Source: Mermis nigrescens (lineage: Eukaryota > Nematoda > Enoplea > Mermithida > Mermithidae). From it: a DNA stretch of 64,000 bases. The stretch covers positions 248,001-312,000 of the forward strand of contig JAVLUZ010000712.1 of NCBI GenBank assembly GCA_036768485.1. Direction: 5' to 3'. Of this stretch, positions 1 through 64,000 are shown one piece after another (within the stretch, counting starts at the first letter, position 1; every line of letters begins with the position of its first letter). A model generated the notes under the pieces. That model was not told the origin of the DNA, searched no databases, and saw only the letters and a program-made list of their open reading frames with translations. A program made the position numbers and the translations under genes.

Positions 1-839
1 TTCAGTAGGCCGTAAATTGACAGAGTTTGAAATAATTTGCTGATCCATTGAATGAGCTAATGTTGTTACTGTAAAATTAAATTAATTAAATTAAATTAAA
101 TTACGTCCAGTTTTCATTGATTAAATGGATTGATCATTCATATTAGCTAAGCGACTGATTTCTGAGTATCCTGCCGAATCTTTACTTTTGAAAATTTTTT
201 CTTTTACGTTTTAAACTAATTTTTGGGTTTGCAAAGACAAATGTGTCAATAAAAAACATTTATCAGTCAATGGGAAAGGCGGAAGAATTCAAAAGAATTC
301 AAAAAAATTCAAAAATATAAAAAAAAATTAAAAGCAGAACTGTACATTATGGGAAAAAATTTATATAATCATAAAAAATTTATATAACATTATGGGAAAA
401 AGAATTAACATAAATTCTGCGCTTCACTTTGAAAAGTTTTGGATCTACCGTCATGATTGATTTCATTTTGAATGGCATCGATCATCAATAACACCTAAAG
501 TTTGATTGATTAAGTGCTGCAGTAAAGTTTCCGTACGTGAAGATTTATTGTCTCAGTGCTTTTTGGTCTGAAAATATGGGCACTGTGCAAGTTTAAATTC
601 CTTGTATAATTTGTTCATAGGAGCTTAGCCAAGCATTCTCGGAAAACGGTTCTTTTGGAATGTAACCATATAAAAACTGTGCGAAGCCTGTTTAAACATT
701 CCTTTTAATGCACTTTAAGAATTTTTTGAGGGCCGTTCAAAAATAATGTTTTTTTTCGGAGTAGTTGCCCTCTCCATGTGCATTGGCTAGGTTAAAGTCC
801 TGTCGTCAAAAGATATTAGGGAACAATCAAGAATAGATA

Positions 840-1257
840 CGTATTTTTGGATTATTTTAGCCATTTTTATCATGATTTTTCAAAATTTTCCGGTGCTTTG
901 CGCCGGGTAGTACTCATTATGTCATTTACTGACTTTCTTGGCGCTCTAATAACCTTATTTTTGCATTTGAAGATAAGTTTATATACACAGACCAATGATT
1001 TTTTTTAGTTTTTACAATGATTTTTTCGAGTATTTTTCGGCGATTTTGCCCTATTTCGCTTATTTGGCGCGTTTTCGTTTTAAATTTTCGAAAATTTTTC
1101 ATTTCCCATGGATCAAAATGATTCTGTCTATCAAAAGGCAGCAAAAAAACAGCTATGTACCTTAGGCGTAATGCACTGATTTTTCGGACACTTTTTGACG
1201 CAATTAGGAAGATTTGGGTCTCCGCCCCCTTGTCTGAAAATCCTGGATTAGCCACTG
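840..1257 (+). mobile_element. Family N MITE, right part
   Basis: Reverse match to 55045-55486 (TTTAGCCATTTTTATCATGA, ACTGACTTTCTTGG) ending CCTGGATTAGCCACTG. Left end not resolved. Lies in the GARS intron cut by the window edge. Confidence 0.6.
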
Positions 1258-1333
1258 TATGTACGTACCTACATGCAAGTAGTTTTCATTTTTTCGTCTT
1301 ATTTATGTTAGTGTGCTGCTCCTAGTTCCTTAG

Positions 1334-1540
1334 CCGCTTGCTTCTTTTATATCTACTTCGTTGACCGAAAATGATGTTAGTCATAAGGTGGATGATAGTT
1401 CGGGCTCAATAGGTAAACGATACGCCAGAACCGACGAAATATCTATTCCGTTCGGCATAACGATCGATTTCGATACGCTTAAACTTCCGCATACTGCAAC
1501 TTTACGAGAGCGAGATAGTATGAAGCAGATAAGGGCGCCA
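1334..1540 (+). CDS. GARS1: GARS penultimate exon
   Basis: Acceptor CCTTAG before 1334 and donor GTAACT at 1541; 207 nt, phase 0 at both ends. The in-frame TAG just before 1334 fixes the acceptor. It encodes [18 protein letters not shown], which aligns without gaps to the animal GlyRS segment before the VDDSSGSIG motif. Confidence 0.93.
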
Positions 1541-2640
1541 GTAACTATTTTCTTCAATATTTTAATTATCTATTATCTCATTTACTCTCAAGTCTATACC
1601 TCACTACTTGTTGAATTTTCTATTCAAACGTGGGTCTATAATTATGTAAGTCACTCGTGTCTTCATTTGTCTATGGGACTAGTCAATTAAACCTCACGCT
1701 ATAATAAACAACTTCATCTGTAGCGCTTTACTAAATTTTCTGCTTAGAGCGTCGTGCTAATCAAAAATCATAAACTGTCCTGAAGATGAAGCAATATAAA
1801 CCCATAGTAATACGTACGAGTAATTCAAGCCATTACCACAGTAATTTACAATTTAAGCTAATTTGTGTTGAGTAAAAGTTTCTCGTTCTTCCTTCTCTAT
1901 TGTTGGTATCTTCATTTTTTCTTTAATTATATCTTTTTTTACAATATGGCTATGGCGAAGACTCAAAATTGCGGATAGAGGTAGTTTACCGGTTTTTTTT
2001 CGGGGAAGGGTTAACTCTCTATTTCTGACAAAAAAAATGGCAAAAAGGCGCATTAAAATGTGTTCAGAAACGGAAGTTTGTCCCCAAAGTCATAGCGGTA
2101 AAAAATCTAAACTTTTGGAGATTGGGAACATGCATGTGACCGCTTGAAATTTTGATGGTGAGGTTACCGACCATTTTAAGGGTGGGGGAGGGTAATGATC
2201 TCCAATTTTGGCCAAAAATGGTAAAAAAGCACCTATTTAAAAAAATGGCCGAAACATGCAAGTTTTCGCCTTAAATCAGGGTTCAAAAATTTTTTCACTT
2301 AGTGGATGGGGATCGACAATATGGATAATATGGTCCTTTATTCTAGATTAAAAATGACAAAAGCACCTAAAAATGGCCTGAAACGCAAGTTTTTGCCCAA
2401 GAGAGTTATAAAAATCACAAACTTATATTTTTTGTGATTTTTTATCCTTTAGATGACTTTCTTTAGACGGGGGGCACCGACTTTGGATTATTCTAATTTA
2501 ATCGCGTTCCTTTTGCATTTCAGATCGAGGACTTACCCGCTTTGTTGAATAAATTATGCAAAAGCAAACTCACATGGTCGGAAGTCATGTCAAAATATCC
2601 AATTTTTGAGCAGCAAGAGGCAACGAAAGCCGATGGTTGA
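1334..2640 (+). CDS. GARS1: Glycyl-tRNA synthetase, 3' end (two last exons, partial gene)
   Basis: Glycine-tRNA ligase charges tRNA-Gly in the cytosol and, in many animals, in mitochondria. Only the C-terminal anticodon-binding domain is here. Exon 1334-1540 reads through [20 protein letters not shown], then [10 protein letters not shown] and [17 protein letters not shown], which is the highly conserved class II GlyRS anticodon-binding fold. The final exon 2524-2640 gives [11 protein letters not shown], then [17 protein letters not shown] and a TGA stop, matching the family C-terminus. Both exons are in phase 0, with CTTAG/GTAACT and TTCAG signals. No earlier exon was found in 1-1333, so the preceding intron runs out of the window. 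An AATAAA lies 124 bp after the stop. CYFIP follows on the same strand. Identity is from remembered family sequence and is very secure. Confidence 0.95.
2129..2345 (+). mobile_element. Family A MITE, diverged copy
   Basis: CATGCATGTGACCGCTTGAA followed by the family words GACCATTTTAAGGGTGGGGG, ATGATCTCCAATTTTGGCC and GGATGGGGATCGAC. Ends are worn. Lies in the last GARS intron. Confidence 0.65.
2524..2640 (+). CDS. GARS1: GARS last exon with stop
   Basis: Acceptor TTTCAG before 2524; 39 codons including TGA at 2638-2640. Encodes the tail that follows RDSMKQIRA in GlyRS, with the conserved LTW and KYPIFE residues. Confidence 0.94.
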   Translation: MEDLPALLNKLCKSKLTWSEVMSKYPIFEQQEATKADG

Positions 2641-3277
2641 TATAGATGCTTGTTTTTGTTCTCGTATAATATCCGTAATATTATTTCTATTTCGCAATGC
2701 TTGTTTGGTTGCGGGTTTTTTGTTAAGTTTTGCCACGACTTAAATCAAACATTGCTTTATTCGAATAAAATTTTCAAATAGCCAGCCATAATTCGTTCTA
2801 GTAGTTCCTTCACGATTAGATTCCTAAATTAACAGATATAACCACCTTCTTCTACATGCATGTCAAGGCCTGACAACGCTTCAACTGATTCCCGCCTGTG
2901 ATCGACTTCCCCTATTTCTCTCAGGATTGTGGTCATATCATTAAAAGTCCTAATTTCTGATGAGGGCGATATGATTTTGACTTTTTCGAAAACGGGCCTA
3001 TAATTGGAAATGGGACACTTGCTTATAAGTCAGAAATTTCATGGAAGTTTTAATCAAAGCTATAAATCGTGTCAAATGCAGAAAGTTTCCTCATCTTGCA
3101 AAAAAAGATTAGGCTGCTACCTGCATAACAAATTTTGAACTGTTACTAGTTCGAGGATACTATCTTTCATCTTTTCCCTTTGCGCATCTTCGTTAGATTG
3201 GTCTTGAACTTAACGAAATGCTATGCGAATAAGCCTAAAGGGAGTCTTGCATAATCTTGTATTGATTTTATTTTCAG
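2641..3277 (+). other. GARS-CYFIP intergenic interval
   Basis: About 0.6 kb between two genes on the same strand. It holds the GARS 3' UTR and ends in an acceptor-like pyrimidine tract, TTTTATTTTCAG, at 3277. That site could be the acceptor of a non-coding 5' exon of CYFIP or a spliced-leader trans-splice site. No TATA or other promoter motif was convincing. Confidence 0.45.
2764..2769 (+). other. Candidate polyadenylation signal of GARS
   Basis: AATAAA 124 bp downstream of the GARS stop codon and before the CYFIP leader. Position and hexamer fit, but cleavage is not shown by sequence alone. Confidence 0.5.
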
Positions 3278-3286
3278 ACTTCCACT

Positions 3287-3375
3287 ATGGCGAATAGTAA
3301 GCTAATCAACGGTATTAAGGCTCCTATTAAAAGTATTGTTCGCTTTTATTTGTTAGTCGGCCATCAGCTCTTATA

Positions 3376-3376
<1 letters not shown>
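3287..3376 (+). other. Upstream ORF of CYFIP with overlapping stop/start (TAATG)
   Basis: The first ATG after the acceptor at 3277 opens a 29-codon frame (MANSKLINGIKAPIKSIV and so on) ending with TAA at 3374-3376. The last A of that stop is the A of the CYFIP ATG, giving TAATG. This geometry would allow termination-reinitiation. Whether the leader really begins at 3278 is inferred from the acceptor. I do not recognise the peptide. Confidence 0.5.
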
Positions 3377-46476
<43,100 letters not shown>

Positions 46477-46535
46477 TCCTGAATTAATACTTATTCCTAT
46501 ATGTGTATGCTACATAATTAACACATATTTACATA

Positions 46536-46704
46536 CAGGCACGTAGCTGGCCGTCCCATTTTTGGGGCGGGCCAATACCAATTTTTGGGGGACTAAGCCC
46601 AAAAATAGCACAAAATAGCGTTTAAAAATTCCTATTTTTCCGATTTTTCTGAATTTTGGTTGTGTCCGAACTTTTCCCCCCATTCCCCCAGAGATACGTG
46701 CCTG
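46536..46704. mobile_element. Family D MITE, 169 bp, second copy
   Basis: CAGGCACGTAGCTGG to AGATACGTGCCTG, with perfect duplication TTTACATA at 46528-46535 and 46705-46712. Opposite internal orientation to the copy at 41978. Lies 59 bp past the CYFIP stop, so probably in its 3' UTR. Confidence 0.88.
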
Positions 46705-46898
46705 TTTACATAGGCATTGAATGTGCATTTTCAAATTTTTTTATTTTTTTCGTAACATTAACAGAAATCAGCGCGTCGCTGAAATGACTTGATTTGAGAA
46801 TAATCATGACCGTGGCATCGCGTATACGTTTGACATTGCATTTTATTATGGCTATCCTTTTTGCTCTTTTTTCTCTTTGCTTTTTTTGCTTATTAAAT

Positions 46899-46904
46899 AA
46901 TAAA
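46899..46904 (+). other. Candidate polyadenylation signal of CYFIP
   Basis: AATAAA about 420 bp after the stop; if used, the 3' UTR includes the family D MITE at 46536-46704. Weak, as the area is AT-rich. Confidence 0.3.
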
Positions 46905-48670
46905 TAATGATTTATTCGATAATTTATCATAATTCTAGCGAATAATACTGCGGAATGGCTAGTCTTGGTTTCATATTGTGCTAGATTTTCGTTAATGTAT
47001 GCTTATTTCGTAGAAAGATTAATTGTCGTTGACGGATTGTTTGAGCATGCTATATTAAATAAGAGAAGTAAGTAATGCGATGGGATCATGGCAAAGAGTT
47101 AGAACCTGAACGAAACCCGTCAATTGCTCTCTCTAGACGTGTCCATTTGTAACCACTACTCTTAAATTACGTTTTGAGCGTTTTAAGGTACATGCAATTG
47201 CTTAAAATTATCTCTGACTAGAAAAATCTAAATTCTTTAAAATTAAAAATGTATGAGAAACTTCATTTTCGCGTGAACATTGCTTGTAGTTTCTCGGCTT
47301 CCCTTGAGTGAGATTTGCTATAAACGTATACCTGTTCATATTTAGTTACTGTTAAAACGTACGTCTGATTATTGCACGTTCTTTATACTAGTTTGTTATT
47401 ATTGGCGATGTTATACTTGCATTTTACCTTTGATTAATTCGTTCGTAATGCGGTAACTTTGAAAGCAGCCAGATTTTAAAATCTTTCCATTAGTTTCTGA
47501 ATCAGTCAAGCGAAATAGACACTTGTTTCAATATTGCTTACTACAAATAACATCAGTAAGTGTACTCGTGTAATTAAGCAAGTACCTAAAGTAAACAATG
47601 GCTTTTTTAGTGATTCCGCGAAACTAATGGATATCAAAGGCTTAAGCACTTCTATTGGATAATTTTTCATTTATAGTTATATGAAATTGTTGATTTTTTC
47701 AAATTGGTACATACTTTCTATCCTAAACGCTCAAGCAGTGACTTATTTTATAAATATTAGGCGTAATAAAGTAGGTAGAAAATAAAACGGCAGCCCCAGC
47801 TCCCGTTTTTGTGTTTTATCTGCTTTAAAACGGGTTTACAAAGATTTTCGTTGTTTTGTTCGCATTTTTTGACGTTGTTAAGTAATTACGTGATGTAAAG
47901 TGTCTCTTTCGTGTTTCACCCTATGCTTATAATTGGTTGGGATTTCTGACTGTTGCTGAACATTGGGAGAGTATGCCTTTTAGAATTGGATGATGTCAGT
48001 CTGACCTCTTTCAGACTACACTGAAAAGTTATGTAAAAATCTATCCATTTTAATCAGACTTCTGTCCTTTGTTTAAGTTCGTACTTTGTAGATTGAAATC
48101 GTAGTTTGTGCATCACTTTGTAGTTTGTACCAAAAATAATCTAATATAATCGGAAAATATTTTGTAATACTCTTACCATTTTTCTCTTTAGTAAATTGTG
48201 TTGTCTGCTGCGGCAAAGTGTAGAATATCTCATTGCACAAATATTCATCACATGCATTATTTTGCTATTATTTGTTAATAAATTTTTTGAGTACGATTGA
48301 TCGTCTTTTGCACGACCAGCATGCTGTTTTGCGTCGGTGTATTTGTAAGATCTTACAGGCTAGCTGAGTCTGTTTGATTTCATGCACTTAAGTGTAACTT
48401 CAGTGAGGAAGAATTTGACTGGTCGCTCTTTTAGAAAGCGATTTAAATCGTTTAAATGAAGCCTAAATGAAGTGTGTCGAAAGTCGCTATAATGTAGCTG
48501 AATATTCGAATATACGGTATTTCATTCTTTCTGTTTATACAGGATCTTACATGTGTACTTTTTATGCAATATCTCTAGATCAGCAGAAGACAATTGGCTA
48601 ATATTTTGAGAGAGGAATAACTCAAAAGTCGTTTGCAAAGCATAAGTTTATTTTCTTATTTAGTGCGGAC

Positions 48671-48936
48671 CAGACATCCACGTGGGTGGTCGGGGTTCTA
48701 GACCCTCCCAGTATGGAAAAATGGAAAATTTTGTGAGGTAAATGAGGCAAAAATGAAGGCCAAAAACGGTTAAAAATTAATAATTTTCTTCAAAAGTGCT
48801 TCAAATTGACCAGAAACTGTGTAATAATGTAGTTTTAATGCTAATTTAGCTCTTATGCCAATTTTTGAGGTCATTTTGGCCCAAAAAGCTAATTTTTGAC
48901 TTCTTCCCCCAGCTGGGCCATGCTTGTGCACCTATG
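48671..48936 (-). mobile_element. Family C MITE, reverse copy
   Basis: CAGACATCCACGTGGGTG to TTGTGCACCTATG; interior is the reverse of family C. Flanks GTGCGGAC and GTGTTGAC match at 6 of 8. Confidence 0.68.
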
Positions 48937-49812
48937 GTGTTGACCCGGATAGTGCTCAGATTTACTGGCTTTTCTAACATTTAACTTTCAGATCGACATT
49001 TAGCCGCTGAATAAATTGTATTTTTCTAGACTGATTTAAACTAGAAAATACTTTCACTTTGCTTAAACGAACAATGTGTTCGTATAGACTACGAAAAAAC
49101 AACGTCTTTCTCAGCATAAAGTTTCGATCTGAGTGATTAGGCGTAACGGTCAAGATGATTCAATAGGTCGATCACTCACTCATTTTGCTGTGCTCATAAC
49201 TGCGTCGCGGAAGGAATCAAACTGTCTAGGTTATAAATGCGCGAAATTTCTATCTCAATCCAACTTACATTTTAATTTATTCCTCAATGTCTTTTTACTA
49301 TTCATGAGTTCGACCTTGATCGATTGCTTGCATAACAAATTATGAATCAGTCGTGTAGACAGCGGATGCTCACCAATAATGCATGTGGGGTGGAATTCTA
49401 CCAGAAGGGCAAATCAAATATTCTCTGTTGAAAGTAGGGCAAAAAGTCTAAAACGAACAAAAATCACATTTCTCGCAAAAGTGCATGGACTCGACCGGAA
49501 AACTGAATTAAAGCTACACTATGTCAATTTTTAATGTAATTTAAGCTCACAAAGTCTCTGATTAACCGTTTATAACACTCGTTGCGGGAGCTGTCTATCA
49601 ATGCCCAACTTTATGCTTTGTGCTTCGAAATTATGCTTAGATTTATTTGTTGCAAAAAAATTTTCTTCGAATTCTCCAAAGTTGCTCTAGGCATTTTCCA
49701 ATTGAGATGTTATCTGATGTCCGGAGATATGACCTAGAACGCTCGTATTAATTTTTAGCCGCTCTGTATATCTGTTGTGCCTAAAACAATTTATTGAAGC
49801 CGCCGTATAATT

Positions 49813-59879
<10,067 letters not shown>

Positions 59880-61019
59880 AATAGTATTGTGCTATTTTAA
59901 GCCGATCTGTCACTTGCGATTTGACAGAAAATGGAGTATTTTTCATTTGTTATTTTATATCTTATCTCGATCCTACTGATGTTTTAGCTACTCGTATTTT
60001 GAGAATTGATTCTAAATTAATTATTTTTAGCATTAAACATTTTCCTTGTTTTTTGTGAATCTTTCAATACAGTTTTGAATTCGGTTGAGTAATTATTTTT
60101 GAAACAACATTCTATGTAGATATGGAACAGCCTGCATCTAATGTAGCAGTATATTCTTCTCGTTTTAAATGTCGAACGCATTTTCCCTCATTTTATCCAT
60201 ACGATTATATACCTGTTCACGTGATTTATACAAATGCGACTAATTTGTGTTTAGTTATTCAGTTCGCTATTAAATATTAATGTTTGTTTATGTCATCACT
60301 ACTGACTCCGGATTTTTTCGTTCAAAAAATCCCAATTTTGTTGAAATTCAAGCTACTTATGTACTAATTGTGGACAATTCTCAACGCTTAAAAACGATGA
60401 TATTTTTGCAGACTATCGAAAAAACTTCAGATTTGAAAGTTTTTTCTATGATCGCTCCATAAATTGAAATAAAAAATTTTCCTACGTGTGCCTTTACGCA
60501 AAATACGCTGATTCGCATCCGAATAACGTTATGCAAAAGTATGTCAGCCTAACGGAATGAATGAAGCAACCAAACCTAATTCAAATTCTTTATCAGCTCG
60601 TAGGGAACTTTCCTCACTTTTGGTAGCCTCCAATAAAAGCTTGATTAAAGTCTGTTTTACATAGCTTCGCGCATTAGTTCTAAGAATTTTCATCGACAGT
60701 AGGCCGAGGGTTACCATATCATATCAATGCTATAATCGAATCTGTCAGCTTATTGTCGGAGATGTTTTTAAATTTATAACTGAAGATGTATGAAACAGAC
60801 TATAACAGTTAATTTTTTGGCCAATTTAGCGTGACGTAGATTTTTTGTGATGCAACCACACATGGGTGTGGGGGTTCGGGGTATACAATTTTTCGCAGAA
60901 GTTGAGAAACCCCCTCAGATTACTCTAGAACCCCAAAATTCTATTTTTGGTATTATTTTTGGCAATTTTTGGTGATTTTACTCCCCCTTAGAATTTTCTT
61001 GTTGCTCTTGTATGGATGC

Positions 61020-61440
61020 AACTCACACATGCACATTTGGTAGGGGTATCCTCCCTACCAGGACTTTCGGACGGCATCATCGGGCCGTTTCGGGACCAAA
61101 CCTGTTGCTCGAACCATGAAAAGCGTTAAATAACGTCTAATAGTATAGTTTCAGGTACATACACTGATTTTTCAAGTAGTAGACAGTTTAATTAATTCAC
61201 CCAGACAATTTTCTTCCATTATTTTGTATATTTTTGATGTTGCAGGTCATTTAATCGCCCTTATCAATATTGTTTTCTCACAAATTAAAAGATAAATATT
61301 CATGAAGATAGAAATAAAACGAGCTAAGTCGCCAAATTTGTCAAAACTTGACGTTAAATAGGTTAAAAAATTACTTATTTATCCCGCTCCGTTTAAGGAA
61401 ACCCGGTTTATCCCCTCACGGAACTTTTGAGCTCGTGCAT
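61020..61440 (+). repeat. Family K repeat, copy 2
   Basis: Matches 16362-16790 through GTAGGGGTATCCTCCCTACC, AACCTGTTGCTCGAACCATG and GGAAACCCGGTTTATCCCCT. It runs directly into the reversed composite repeat that starts near 61440. Confidence 0.65.
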
Positions 61441-63050
61441 AAACATACTTAAATCATAGATAGCGCGTTAGCGCGTACCTATAATATACTTGTGTACCCC
61501 AACCTATGTCCCCTCCCTCACAGCTATAACGGGACACATCTGGGATGGGGGTGCTGTTTTTTTAAAAATAGATAATAAAAAAGATTATGCGCTCTCACTC
61601 AATATTGAGTTTTTGACGAGTGTGTAAAGTTTTAGCGTAACGTTATAGCATATAGCGAATTTTAGTGTTTTTTTCTTCAGGGTGTACATAACCCTCTGTG
61701 CGCCTTATACAATTCAATAGTATAGAATTGTAGAGGATAGAATTCTATAGGAGAATTTTTTTGTTCTTCGAATTTTGCATTAGTTCTCGAATGGGGTGTA
61801 AAGAGTGTGAAAATCAGGGGTGAAAAAACAGATTTTGGTCGAGTTTTCGACTTGTTTATGTCTGCCAACAACTCCGATTATGAGTCTTAAGAAATTTTTT
61901 CTGATAAAAAGATACTACGGGTAATGGGCTACTTTCTGATTACCTGCAAACTTTTGTACACTTAATACGGAATTAGTTTTAGGGGCTTAAACTTTACACT
62001 TTAGTGGTTGGTGTAAAAAAGATTTTGTCTAAGATTTTGCTGCCAACTTTTCCGTTCATAAGTCGAGATAAATTAATTAAAATACAAATAAATTACTTTC
62101 TAGGGGCTGCACGTCGCAGCAAACCGCGTTTAAAAAACTGGGACGATCAGCTGGGAACGTGCTTAGACGAATGTTAAAATTATGTTAAAAGTTAGCAAGT
62201 CGAGCAAAAGTTATACGCTATGCCGTTTTATTGTAAAAACAAACTTAAATACTAGAAAAAGTTGACATGTCATCAAGGACAAAACAAATAGCGAGTGGGC
62301 TAGGGCGATGGGATTAATTGCAGTCTAGTGTAAAAGGGCCTTAGGTCCACATGCAAACGTGATGCATTTCTTTAGCCTGAAACCCGTAGCTTAAGCGACG
62401 TTGAGATTGAGTTGGCGTTGTACGCGTGCGTTATTACCGTTTTCCTGTAAGCTAGATCGCTTGAGAGGTGCAAAAGCTTAGTGAGCTGCGATGTCTATGT
62501 CTAACTAAGAAATAAAGCTAGCGTCCTATTACGTTTACACAGCTTACTTATGGGGGTGTAAAGTTCGAAGTCAGGGGTGTAAAATGGGCGAAGAATGATT
62601 TTTCCTTCTTTTTTATTGGTAAATATCTCAAATATTTTGAAGAACAGAAGTTTTCCACATTCGGTCGCACTACGATTTAAAGGCTACACACTGGCCCAAA
62701 TCGAATTTCTTTATACTCAATGGGGAGTTAGGTTCAGATTTTTAAAGTTTGCAATGTGGTGTATGGTGGAAAAATACTTTTTTGCCCGTTTTTCGCTCAC
62801 CATTTTCTCCCTTAAAAGTGGGGATAGGTCTAATAGAATAAAAAGAAAGTACTTAGTAAGGGGTACATATCAGAGCAAATTGCATTTATTTACATAAATA
62901 TTTAGCCTTCTCGGGAGGTGTAAAGTCAAAAATTGGGTGTGTAAAACGTGTTTCTGTATTGTCTTTTTTCTGCCAGCTTCTCCGGTTATAAGTATGGACA
63001 CTATCTCAAGTCTAAAAATGTACCAGGAATTAAACGTTTTTTAGCCACTT
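61440..63050 (-). mobile_element. Composite repeat G, copy 3, reversed and truncated
   Basis: Reverse complement of the tandem part of copy 1: CATAGATAGCGCGTTAGCGC at the left equals its right end, and GTCTGCCAACAACTCCG occurs at 61860. Similarity stops near 63050, so the inverted-arm part is missing. Confidence 0.68.
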
Positions 63051-64000
63051 TGTATTACAAGCTACGCGGTCAGTAAGTTGACCTACAAGTCCTAAAACTC
63101 CAAGGAACCCTGCTGCCATTGTACGTAGTAAACTAAAATTGCTTCATTTCTGGATGACATGAGAGCTTGGTTTTCATTTAATTTGACAAAAACATCCGTT
63201 TTCGTGCATTATTCCTAAAAGGTGCACAATTTGTATAATTCCTTAAAATTGCGATTGACTTGCAAAAGGCATATTTCCCGTAGACTTCAGGAAGATTTTT
63301 TTGTTTATTTCGGCGTTTCGAATTTTTCTTAGCAATAAAATTATTTCGTGCAATACGAAACAATCGGGCTCTTAGTTTTCACTTGCACTGAGCTTCATTA
63401 TTTCGAATTAAATCTTCAGAGTTTTCGCTTTGTTTGAAAGCAAGCAAATAGTAACTTCTGCTTTATACTTGTTATGCAGAGTTTCTTGAAAAATCACATC
63501 ATGCACATGAATGAGCATTGAATCTCATCGCGTGTATTGATTATTTGTTATTTATTTATTTGTTAGCACTTCGCGTTAATTAAACTGCATTATTTCCGAT
63601 GACACCAAAATCTCTATGCGCGTAAAATCCCTGCGCCTTTTTTCTAGATTCTTACGATCAAAGGTAGAATAAAATATGTTGTGAAAATAATGTCATTTTC
63701 GCAATGATCTATCAGTTTAAAGTTTCGAGAAACGGTCCCTCTGAATAAGCGGAAATTAAAAGTGTTTGGTCTTCTAACTGTTTAATTTTCGGCTTATGTA
63801 AACCTGTCTTTCGTGATTTCATGCAGACTGCTTTGAATTGATGACACATTAAATTATGTTCTGTCTGCGTAAGGCAGATGGAGCATTTGAAAAACTTGTG
63901 TGAAACAGACTATAGATGATTGTAATGCCAGCACTTACATGTAGACCGCTGATTTTATATATGTTCATGCTTCCTAAGGTAGCAACCTGGAAAAAGGATT

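Larger units (their letters stand above)
46477..49812. other. CYFIP-DCTN2 intergenic interval
   Basis: No recognisable coding exon. It holds the CYFIP 3' UTR, a 169-bp MITE (46536-46704), candidate AATAAA at 46899-46904, and a second MITE (48671-48936). I see nothing notable in 46950-48660 or 48950-49800. ORFs here up to 74 codons show no family motifs. Confidence 0.6.
59880..64000. other. Region downstream of DCTN2
   Basis: No recognised exon. ATTAAA at 60032-60037 is a possible polyadenylation signal. A 430-bp repeat (about 61020-61440) abuts a reversed composite repeat (61440-63050). I see nothing of note in 60100-60800 or 63060-64000. A 60-codon ORF at 60280-60462 has no recognisable similarity. 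Confidence 0.5.

Noticed and set aside
926..1255. 109-codon minus-strand ORF
   Set aside because: Lies within a family N MITE. No protein motif, and the same repeat elsewhere is not open.
49133..49345. 70-codon ORF upstream of DCTN2
   Set aside because: No recognisable domain and no splice link to DCTN2.
60280..60462. 60-codon ORF after DCTN2
   Set aside because: Open by chance length for this base composition; no similarity recognised.

Overview
This is animal (metazoan) nuclear DNA: AT-rich, with three conserved protein genes on the + strand split by mostly GT-AG introns of about 0.15 to 6 kb. The introns are packed with short non-autonomous DNA transposons. The proteins look bilaterian, and CYFIP seems a little closer to insect than to vertebrate versions as I remember them. 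I cannot name the species.

Layout. (1) 1334-2640: the last two exons of a glycyl-tRNA synthetase gene (GARS); the rest lies upstream. (2) 3376-46476: a complete 26-exon gene for CYFIP/Sra-1, a subunit of the WAVE regulatory complex, about 1260 aa, with a 29-codon upstream ORF ending in a TAATG overlap with the main start. (3) 49813-59879: an 11-exon gene for dynamitin (dynactin subunit 2, DCTN2), about 362 aa. No gene was recognised in 46477-49812 or 59880-64000. Nearly all exons are shorter than 250 bp, so simple ORF calling misses most of both genes.

Functionally the three genes are unrelated housekeeping or cytoskeletal genes: cytosolic translation, Rac-driven Arp2/3 actin nucleation, and dynein/dynactin transport. 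Only GARS and CYFIP are close (635 bp from stop to uORF acceptor).

The rest is repeats. At least nine MITE-like families can be told apart by eye. Many copies have terminal inverted repeats and an 8-bp target-site duplication, as expected for hAT-like elements. One family has TA duplications (Tc1/mariner-like). Several are nested, up to three deep in CYFIP intron 1. A larger composite element of about 2.5 kb, with a long inverted repeat followed by diverged tandem units rich in TGTAAAGTTTACAC-like words, occurs at 26.1-28.7 kb, 36.9-39.3 kb and, reversed and truncated, at 61.4-63.05 kb.

The observations I would follow first are: CYFIP intron 19, which has no AG acceptor and is bounded by a 7-bp direct repeat; a GCGAAGC-core hairpin recurring inside different MITE families; the triple-nested insertion in intron 1; and the composite tandem element.
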